Shown in pieces: positions 56,388-64,000 of a stretch of DNA of 64,000 nt. The stretch comes from Synaphobranchus kaupii (lineage: Eukaryota; Chordata; Actinopteri; Anguilliformes; Synaphobranchidae), in assembly GCA_029718625.1 (NCBI GenBank), contig CM056397.1, positions 1,612,001 through 1,676,000 on the forward strand, in the 5' to 3' direction. Both the position numbers and the translations under genes were made by a program. The notes below the pieces were generated by a model that saw only the letters and a list, made by a program, of their open reading frames with translations, was not told the origin of the DNA and made no database searches. How positions within the stretch are numbered: the first letter of the stretch is position 1; every line of letters starts with the position of its first letter.

Positions 56388-56577
56388 TAACATTTAGTGT
56401 CAAGACCCACATCAACAATATACTACTACTATTACTACTGCTACTTTTATTTCTACTACTTAGAATAACAAAAAGAATAACAACAATAATAATAATAACC
56501 AACTACAGAAAGAAAATAAAATAAATAATAATGAAACAATAATAATAATAATAAATAGTTTTTACTCGCCCATAGAG
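56388..56577. other. Microsatellite-rich gap in the transposase, possible intron
   Basis: TAC/AAT/ATA trinucleotide runs separate two transposase parts. The left boundary reads CTGTCTG then GTAACA and the right reads CCCATAG then AG, which would suit a GT-AG intron of about 190 bases. It could equally be an insertion. Confidence 0.4.
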
Positions 56578-56940
56578 GAACGCATGCCGTACAAGGACTT
56601 TTGGCTGAAGCTGGTGAAAGAGCTGATCCAGGAGCATCCCTTACCCTGGCGCTCAACTGGAGGGCGACCTTGTGTCAACACCCCACTGCGGCTCACAGGG
56701 AGGCACTTTCCTTCTTTTGTGCCTCCTACAGAAGCCCAGGGACAGAGCACAAGGCGGCACTGCAGAGTCTGCCTCTACACCACCCGACGCAAAAGGGAGA
56801 GAAAATTAACGCGTTACATGTGTTCCTCATGTGACACTGCCCTGTGTCCAGCTCCCTGTTTTGAAGAAGGGGTTGTGTGTCAGTGTTCAGTTAATATTGT
56901 TCTGGTATTCTTGTTCTGCTTTTGTCTGTTACTGTTGTGA
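56578..56940 (+). pseudogene. piggyBac transposase, C-terminal zinc ribbon part
   Basis: Frame opens MPYKDFWLKLVKELIQEHPL, the helix after the catalytic core, and continues to a C-terminal cysteine-rich domain: HCRVCLYTTRRKRERKLTRY, then MCSSCDTALCPAPCF. The CxxC..CxxC..C..CF pattern is the DNA-binding zinc domain at the end of PGBD-type transposases. A stop at 56938-56940 ends the frame after a further 23 hydrophobic residues that look like read-through past the normal terminus. Confidence 0.75.
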
Positions 56941-57216
56941 CTTTTACTCATTTAGTATCATTTGGTCAATACAAAATCAAAAATATAACATAGCTCATAC
57001 TAATCTTAGACATTCTGTGTGTTTTTACTAATATAAATTCAATAAATGACAATATAAGCGCTACCCTCACAATAATCACAGTTGTGAAGCCATAGCAGCT
57101 ACGGAGCACGCTGAGGCAACGTGAACATGAGTGAACTGAACTGCACGGTATCGTGGCGTGTAAAATAAATACTTCTTTACAACTGCAATAGCCTGCTAAA
57201 TGTCTTAGATAAAATG

Positions 57217-57253
<37 letters not shown>

Positions 57254-58032
57254 GTAGACCTATATATTTAAAAATCCATTTCTACTTACGAGCTGGTAGT
57301 CGGGAACTCCGAAGGTAATGCAGACGGAACGGCGACTCCAAACAGTTTGGTAAGTAAGTCGTAGTCTTCTAATTTTTTTAATGGCGAATTGCTTCTGCAC
57401 CGGGGCATTATCGCCACCTAGTTCACTGAGTAAAAGTAAACTAGTTATGTGTATTAGCCCGGTTTGTTGTAAAATTGAAGATAATAGGCATATTGTAGAT
57501 GTTATTTCCTGATTTATGAGAGAAAACTGATTTGAACTCCACATTCTTAATTTTCTTGAAGGGTCTGTCTTTCTTGTGAGTATCGTGGCCATTTAAAAAA
57601 GACGCGTAGGCTACTATTATCTCCTTTTGATGACATTTGTATATGATGTTTCTTTATTAGCTGTAGTGTATCATTCAGGTTTGTATGCCCAACTCTCAAA
57701 GATAATACAAACAAGAATCATTACATTTATATACAGTAAGTGCTTTACAAATAAATATAGTTAGCCTCATAGTTAGCCAATCATTAACTAGATGACGAAT
57801 AATAAGGAAATAAGCAGGGGATTTTAGAGGCAGATCTGTTTGTTGCGTCATAATGACGGTTTAGAACGTCACATATTCTGAGAACACAGACAAAAAAATA
57901 ACTCACGCTGGAGGGCCAGTGTCTGGAATCTGGAATTTACGTGCGAAAGGGTTAATATTCCATATCCTTTTGTAAAATTACTGTAGCTACCGTTTATAAA
58001 ATTACGTTAGCTAGATAATCTACTGATACACA

Positions 58033-59376
58033 TAGGCGGCGCTTGGGGGGGCTTGAGCACCCCCCAAGAAAGGCCGTAGCACCCCCAAGAAATTTTGTAA
58101 CTTCTTCAAACATTTCACTTTTTCACTGAATAAAATTAATTGTTCGACTGTGTGACATTATCTAGTCCTATTAATAGATGACCGATAATACATTATTTAC
58201 GGTACGTTCGCTAGCACCCCCCGATAATACATTATTTAAGGTACGTTCGCTAGCGCTGGTGTGGTTGACTAATGGCTAGTTGGGCTTGTTTAATGATCGA
58301 AGGCACATTTTCAACGCAGAAGTCAGTGACCAATATCCTCCGAAATAGATAGGCTAGTTTCTTGGTCTCCAAACGGCCACGTTTTGTGGATGATCAACCA
58401 GCAACAGTTGATAGCGAGTCTTCTGAAACAAAGTTTAGAGACAGGAGATCAGCTAGAGCAGGAGGAGAATCAGTTTGACGATGACAATGTGGATGCTAAC
58501 GTGGATGTTAGCCAACATCCCCAGGAAGGGCCAAGACATCCAATTCTTAAAGCATACCGATCACAGACGTTTGGGACTCAGCAAAGGAGTTTCAATAGAA
58601 GCTGGTTCGAGCAATATGTCTGGCTGGAATATAGCATCACCAAAGATGCAGCTTTTTGTTTTGCGTGCAGGCATTTTTTACGACCAGGTCAGCACGGATT
58701 TCATTCCGAGTCATCGTTCACCATCACCGGCTTCCAAAACTGGCGAAAAGCTACAGCCAAGTTTAAGTCTCATAACGAAAGTGCGGGGCACAAATTGTCA
58801 ATGGAGGCATGGACGGAATTCCAAATGAAGCAGGAATAACAGTTGTTATAACAGTTGTTCTCACGCTTCACCATTATTCTTTATTTATATTCTGTAAGTT
58901 ATTCTTTATTCCATGTGTTGTGCACTCAGTGCTTACTAGGGAGCCGGCAGCATTGTTATGTACCTGGATATGTATGTTAGCCTATGCTAGGCGTCTAACG
59001 GTTTGTTGCAGTTTTTGGGATGTCAGAAATGGCAGTCGCGTTCTCGCGTTTGTACAGTTTTGGTTTTGATCTGGATCGTTCGTCTGATACGCTGGTGATC
59101 TGGATCGAGGTCGGATACCCTGTTTTTTAGACCAACAGCGGTGCATGAGGTTTCTGTCACTGACTCGCTCTGTGTGTTTGTGTGTGCGCGCTGTTTTGAG
59201 CTGATTCTGTCGTACTTTTGTATTGCTCAGTGTGTGTGTTAGCGACTCTTAACACACGCGATTGCGTTTGGTCGTGCGTGGGTATACTGGTATATCCACA
59301 GTTCCGTAGCACCCCCAATTAATATTCAAGCTCCCCCTCAGCAACCCCAATACAAATCCGCTGGCGCCGCCACTGC
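58033..59376 (+). mobile_element. hAT element with TTF-finger ORF
   Basis: ATACACA flanks both ends (58026-58032 and 59377-59383). The left end TAGGCGGCGCTTGGGG and right end inverse CAGTGGCGGCGCCAGCGG match hAT-type termini (CAGNGGCGGC). Internal G/C-rich stem GCTTGGGGGGGCTTGAGCAC..CCCCCAAG near the left end. A 39 bp segment is tandemly duplicated at 58182-58220 and 58221-58259 (CCGATAATACATTATTTAC..TACGTTCGCTAGC). It encodes only the N-terminal finger part of a transposase, so it is non-autonomous or a deletion product. Confidence 0.65.
58384..58839 (+). CDS. hAT transposase N-terminus, TTF-type zinc finger
   Basis: 151-codon open frame. After an acidic stretch (LEQEENQFDDDNVDANVDV) comes RSWFEQYVWLEYSITKDAAF, then CFACRHFLR, then FTITGFQNWRKATAKFKSHN, then ESAGHKLSM. 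The W..Y.WL.Y....DAAFCF.C, G..NW, F..H..S..H pattern is the TTF-type finger found at the N-terminus of ZMYM1-like and other hAT-derived proteins, where it binds DNA. The catalytic RNase H-fold domain is missing; the frame ends with a stop directly after the finger. It might still make a short DNA-binding protein. The start is uncertain because the frame is open upstream of several codons only. Confidence 0.6.
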   Translation: MWMINQQQLIASLLKQSLETGDQLEQEENQFDDDNVDANVDVSQHPQEGPRHPILKAYRSQTFGTQQRSFNRSWFEQYVWLEYSITKDAAFCFACRHFLRPGQHGFHSESSFTITGFQNWRKATAKFKSHNESAGHKLSMEAWTEFQMKQE

Positions 59377-59393
59377 ATACACACCATTAGTAG

Positions 59394-60773
59394 TGTAGGG
59401 AACATGCCTCTATATTCCTACATGTGGAGTATTACTCATGCAAGGTGTTTACATATACATTTAGCAGTAATGGTGATAGACAATTAAAACATGTTCGTCT
59501 TACCAGTCTTCACCCGAGTACCATAAATGTAGAGAATATCCTCGACGGGGCGCCAAAAATGTAAGGAATATGCCTCTATATATATATAAACTCTTACATG
59601 GGATGCCAGAAATATAGGCAATAACTATGGAATAATGAGGTTTACCCTTATTATTCTTAAATTAGGTTAAAATTAAATCAGTCTCATTTGATTATTATGG
59701 ATTATAATTACTACTACTTCAATTTACCATCAAAGCACTAATAACTAATAATTCATAAGGGTTGAAGGTATTACGTTCTAATGATTAGGTTTGACTCAGC
59801 TCTCGTGTTCATACGACATCAAAACAGACACCAGGTTTAACAAAAATAGATTTATTAAACAAACATGAATATTACGTTCTACTAAATGGACATATTGTGT
59901 GGTGTGCGTATTGTAGCATTTGTGTGTGTATGCACATATGTGTGTGTATGTGTCGTGTGTAGGCCTATGCCACGTGTGCGTTCAGGGAACACGTTACTAT
60001 AAATAAGTTCACGCACTTCTTTCACGAAATAACGTATTTATCTATAGTAAGTTAAAATGAGATCATATCACGCGAATGTTAATACGTGTTAGGAAAGAGG
60101 GACAAACCAGTGAGGCCTGCTCGGGTTAGTTAGTTGTACCACATTAGCAATAAAAGGTAGGCCAGCCGGCTAGCTTGCTAACCAGCGCAACACGTTTATA
60201 CAGCTATTATCGTACAAAATCGAGATGCAATCAAATTACCGATAAACAGTTCAGACTAAAATCCTAAGCTATGCCTGGGATGTTTGATCAGTCTTACTGA
60301 AGTCCGCGGTGAGTCGATTACAGCTGGCTTGTACGTGAGGGATGGTCAGGGCATCTTTCTCCTGGTTTGACTCTTTATCCGTGGCTGGAACACACCTCTG
60401 TCGGAGTTGCGTTAATTCAGATCTATGGTTAGATGCCTAGGCAAGCTAACCCGTTTGCGTCTCTCTCCGCGGCCTTTGATGCTGCTGCCGCGGTGTTGCT
60501 GGTGCAGTGGAGATCCACCTTTGTAGCTGTGTAGCTAGCAAAAGGGAATAGAAAATTGGAGTGCTGCCTCTTGTGCAGCTGTGTGCAGCACGATCGAGGA
60601 AGCGAAGTGAAAGAATAGGATCGGGAGACTGGAATGCGATCAGTCTTATCTGTTTTAGTTTTATGACCCTTAGTGTCTTGTATTTCCAAGAGACATGATT
60701 GGCTGTGGCCGTGTTTTAAATGTCTTATGGGTTTCCTGTGGAGTGATTGGAAATGTAGTCCATTGTCCCTACA
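59394..60773 (-). mobile_element. Collapsed LTR provirus, one LTR plus leader
   Basis: Minus strand. 5' LTR at 60773-59560 starts TGTAGGGACAATGGACTACA and ends ATTCCTTACA. Next comes TTTTTGGCGCCCCGTCGAG (59559-59541), in the position of a primer binding site, then a leader with a splice-donor-like CTGGTAAGACG, then the last bases of a second LTR (ATATAGAGGCATGTTCCCTACA, ending at 59394). GTAG flanks the whole (59390-59393 and 60774-60777). All genes between leader and 3' LTR end are gone. It is an old deletion product of an LTR retroelement, retrovirus-like or Gypsy. The LTR family is the same as 36153-37786. Confidence 0.75.
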
Positions 60774-60777
60774 GTAG

Positions 60778-61069
60778 GTCTATTATGTAGGCTACAATAA
60801 TCCATTAAAAACAAGTACGGTAATCCATTTAAAAATATGACTAAAACTTTAATTTATTTGTAATTCATGGTAAAGGGGAAATGACAGAATCCAGGCATAT
60901 GTGTTTCTTTTAGCCAGAATGCATGTGTGTTTGCGTATATGTATGCATCTCTCTCTAGATTTAATTATCTTATGGTTCATAAATTTATATGCATTGTCAT
61001 TATCAGTTACTCATAACAAACATAGTACAAAAAGAAATGATATTTCAACAAAAAACTTTTTCAACTAAC
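60778..61069. other. Short unassigned gap
   Basis: A/T-rich, nothing recognised. Confidence 0.3.
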
Positions 61070-62174
61070 AAAAATGCCAAGTTACTCACGCATACAAACT
61101 AAAGCACTGTCTATAATAAAGTTAGCGATATCAAAATTATTGGTATCAAAATTAGGCCAAGCTACAACAAACAATATTGGCTATCTTACCTCACACAAAT
61201 TAAACAAGCTCTATTCCAAAGCAATGCTACCCAATGTTTCCGAAATTATTTAATGCAACTTGGCCCTGTGTTTTTTGATCTTACCATCTGAAAGATGGTC
61301 ATTCAAACTTTGTGCGTCACATCAAGGTGTCAACTAACAAAAAATGCTTCATGGAAGAAGACATCATTGAAATAAATGTTGTAAGCAGCTGAGGAAAAAT
61401 TTCACTCCAGAAAGGATATGTTTATACTTGGCTGTCAAGTACAAAATGTTTTAACATTGCAACTAGATAGATAGATAGACAGGCTACTTAATTATCCCCA
61501 TGGAGATATTTTTCTAGCAGCATATAACATTCACATTTACAAACAGACATTTATACCAAGAAACATTCATGTACACTCGAGAAAGGGGGGGATGAATAAA
61601 TAAATACAGATAAAATCTACTATGTGTATGTGCATGTTTGTGGGTCAGATAAAGTTTAGTCAAATAAGTAGTAAAATAGTATAATTTATTTTAAAATGTA
61701 AAACAATAAAAAAATCTTATTTGTGAACACAATTTTTCAATTGTGTAAAATTTTAACAATAATAATATAATACATTTTACTCATGTGGTTTTCATACACC
61801 CAAAGCACTGGATGGAGACAATTGTTAAACATATAGTGTAGTCATTTGTAAAAAAAAAAGTGTAACAGCTGAATTGTTATTTACACTATACATCATTGAC
61901 ATTTGACACTTTCACATGACACATAAAGTTTGAATGACCACATTCACTTCAGATGGTAAGATGAAAAAACACAGGGCCAAGTTTCATTAAGTTATTTACG
62001 AAACATTGGGTAGCATTGCTTTGGAATAGAGCTTGTGTGAGCTAAGATAGCCAATATTGTTTGTTGTAACTTGGCCTCATTTTGATATCAATAGGCCTAC
62101 TTTTATTGGCAGGCCTCGGTTTTGCTATTTTATTATAGACAGTGCTTTGTATGCGTAACTTGGCATTTTTGTAC
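61070..62174. mobile_element. Foldback element, 1.1 kb
   Basis: Inverted arms of about 230 bp: AAAAATGCCAAGTTACTCAC, GCACTGTCTATAATAAA, CCAATATTGGCTATCTTA-type and TTCCAAAGCAATGCTACCCA blocks on the left, each with its inverse on the right in mirror order, ending TTGGCATTTTTGTAC. The loop contains a GATAGATAGATAG run (61464-61478). The right half also exists at 24875-25531. Confidence 0.7.
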
Positions 62175-62934
62175 ATGGACAACGTTTTATGTTATAGGCT
62201 ACTTCCAACCCCACACAACTATAAGCACTAATCAATCTTTAATCTCCTGTCAACCCATGTATTATTATGAAGTTACATAAAAAATGTAATTAAATTTACC
62301 TATATAATTGAAATGCATGTGTCCAAGTGTTAGTTTTAGACTTGTACAGAAGTGTGTAAATTTCAGAACACTAGACATTAACAAAATATACAAAGTCAAA
62401 TTATTTAAGCTTTCAAACAACCAATGCACAGTAGTTTGTCCATTAAAACTATGAAAGTGAATGCTTTCCCCTTGATGGAATTGGCTGAAACAGCTAGAAA
62501 TTGTAGTACCGGCATGCACTTTTATTAGAAATTGCCTGTATGGTTTAGATGTAGCTGTCTTTATGCTCAGATCACCAACATAACTTAATGCAATATTACG
62601 GCGCTTGCCAAAAATGACACGTCGTAGGTGCAGCTGTTACCAGACAATAATCAGACCATAACTTTAAAGAAAGGGTATACAGCAACCAACGTGTCTTTCC
62701 ACACAGTCATGGTCGCGCAGCGGTACTGCTAGTGTTAATATAAAACTAACGCCCCGAACCCACCAGACGCGCAAGCGCACGCACACGCGCACTGCTGCGC
62801 TTCACTTCCGCTTCCATGTTAGCGAATTGCCGCGGTTCTCACCGGCCGCGCGCACGGCTGGCGAGCGGACAGCTCACGAATGTGAAGCGGATTTTTCTGG
62901 CCGTCCGCATGCGCAATCTCATAGAAATACATTG
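62175..62934. other. Unassigned, with a GC-rich end
   Basis: To 62730 A/T-rich and featureless. From 62740 to 62910 it is CG-rich with repeated GCGCACGC motifs, probably one arm of a lost GC-rich MITE or a small CpG patch. Confidence 0.3.
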
Positions 62935-62936
62935 TA

Positions 62937-63647
62937 CAGTTGAAGTCGGAAGTTTACAAACACTTAGGTTAAAGTCATTAAAACTCATTTTTAACCACTC
63001 CACAGATGTTATTAAACTATAGCGTTGGCAAGTCAGTTAGGACATCTACTTTGTGCATGCCATGGGTGAGATTAGATTTAGCAGTAAATCATGCTGGAAC
63101 AGTATGGAATACATGATTGGTAAAATGGCTGTCATCAAGGATCTGAGGTATCAAACAAGCCTCAAACCATCACTCTGCTGCCAGATATGCAGTAGATATG
63201 GATGGATCACTTTAAGGGTTGTTTCTCCTGACAAATTTTCCTATTGAACTCTATGGAAAAATAAGTCAGGAGAAGAAACCCTTCAAGTTATCCATCCATA
63301 TCTAGTGTATTTCTGGCAGCAGAGTGATGATTTAAGGCATGTTTGATACGTCAGACCCTTGATGACTTAGCCATTTAGCCAACCATGTGTTTCCATACTG
63401 TTCCAGTGTACTTTACAGATAAATCTGAATGCAAACTTCTGACCCACTGGAATTGTGATATTGTGAATTAAAAGTGAAATAATCTGTCTGTAAACAATTG
63501 TTGGAAAAATTACTTGTGTCATGCACAAAGTAGATGTCCTAACTGACCTACCAACCCTATAGTTTGCTAACATGAAATCTGTGGAGTGGTTAAAAATGAG
63601 TTTTCATGACTTCAACCTAAGTGTATGTAAACTTCCGACTTCAACTG
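62937..63647. mobile_element. Sleeping Beauty-type MITE with foldback core, copy E
   Basis: Starts CAGTTGAAGTCGGAAGTTTA, ends with the inverse TAAACTTCCGACTTCAACTG, with TA on both sides (62935-62936, 63648-63649). The right terminal repeat is about 210 bp, and the left one stops after about 124 bp (GGACATCTACTTTGTGCATGC) and then switches to the foldback core (63066-63420, including GCCAGATATGCAGTAGATAT). 711 bp, non-coding. Confidence 0.85.
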
Positions 63648-63649
63648 TA

Positions 63650-64000
63650 TATGCACAATATCTGCATCATATCACCACATATTAATGTTTTTCAACCTAC
63701 TAATAGTTTTACTATTGTTATTAATTATTTTAATACATATTATATTTTAATATCGGCCCTAATGAAAAAGGGAAAAGAGACCATCACCATTGTGGGATGA
63801 AGTTATATCGAGTCATACATTTTGCATATAACCAGTTATTCCCGTTTTTATAATGCTTTTTATTTATTATAGCATACAAATATATATATATATATATCCT
63901 ATATATATATTTGTTCAATTAATTAAGACTATGCTTACTTCTGTTTTTATTATACTGATATCACTGTATCGATTTAAGGTACTACAGAATCAAAATAGCA
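63650..64000. other. Unassigned A/T-rich end of window
   Basis: TATATA runs at 63878-63912. No gene recognised. Confidence 0.3.

Larger units (their letters stand above)
53370..57951 (+). mobile_element. 4.6 kb piggyBac transposon, complete ends
   Basis: TTAA at 53366-53369 and 57952-57955. Ends CCCTTTCGCGCGTA and the inverse CCCTTTCGCACGTAAATTCC. The inner left region has a second, inverted copy of the subterminal sequence (ATATGTGACGCGGTATGTCA at about 53396, inverse at about 54222-54250). It encodes a transposase with all catalytic aspartates (54910-56940), interrupted by two frameshifts. It has both ends and a nearly full gene, the only such element in the window. (TA)n run at 57220-57252. 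Confidence 0.9.

Noticed and set aside
1..64000. CRISPR array, prophage, bacterial operon or integron
   Set aside because: Composition, LINE, SINE, LTR and Tc1 content are those of a vertebrate genome. No regularly spaced repeat array with unique spacers was seen.

Overview
This is a eukaryotic, almost certainly teleost fish, window made largely of transposable elements, with no host gene I can call with confidence. The organism class is inferred from repeats typical of ray-finned fish: Sleeping Beauty-type and other Tc1 inverted repeats, tRNA-derived SINEs, L2 and L1 LINEs, Gypsy elements with long LTRs, a DIRS-type gag relic, hAT and piggyBac transposons, and abundant GT/CA microsatellites. 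No bacterial operons, phage genes or CRISPR arrays are present. Species cannot be set from the sequence alone.

Layout. 0-9 kb: a terminal-inverted-repeat MITE, a foldback Tc1 core, an L2 LINE 3' end, an antisense solo-type LTR (4505-6077), a broken Sleeping Beauty-like Tc1, a second Tc1 MITE and a small palindromic MITE. 9-19 kb: mostly unassigned sequence with a 2 kb foldback Tc1 element (11839-13838) split by a 965 bp TTAA-flanked element that carries an exon-like coding piece. 19-28 kb: SINEs, a hAT transposase relic split by a solo LTR (22690-23469, duplication AATTG), a DIRS-like gag fragment, a 1.5 kb palindrome and two tRNA-headed retroposons. 28-34 kb: a TTAA element nested in another TTAA element, an L1 3' half, SINEs and MITEs. 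34-42 kb: a quiet stretch, then three LTRs with intact target duplications (36153-37786, TACG; 37976-39862, CCCTT; 41304-42283, GTTTC). 42.8-51.3 kb: two decayed Gypsy retrotransposons, the second nearly full length. 53.4-58 kb: a 4.6 kb piggyBac transposon with transposase, flanked by TTAA. 58-60.8 kb: a hAT element with a TTF-type zinc finger ORF, then a collapsed LTR provirus with its primer-binding-site region (59394-60773, GTAG). 61-64 kb: a foldback element and a Sleeping Beauty-type MITE.

The genes do not form a shared pathway. Each coding piece serves the mobility of its own element, and almost all are broken. The most informative content is structural: exact target duplications that date nested insertions; LTRs built from arrays of small hairpins, several followed by a GGGCG-like motif; one foldback core found inside different Tc1 terminal repeats; several TTAA-class elements, two of them sharing an end motif; and a small tRNA-headed retroposon family whose heads differ while the tail is conserved.
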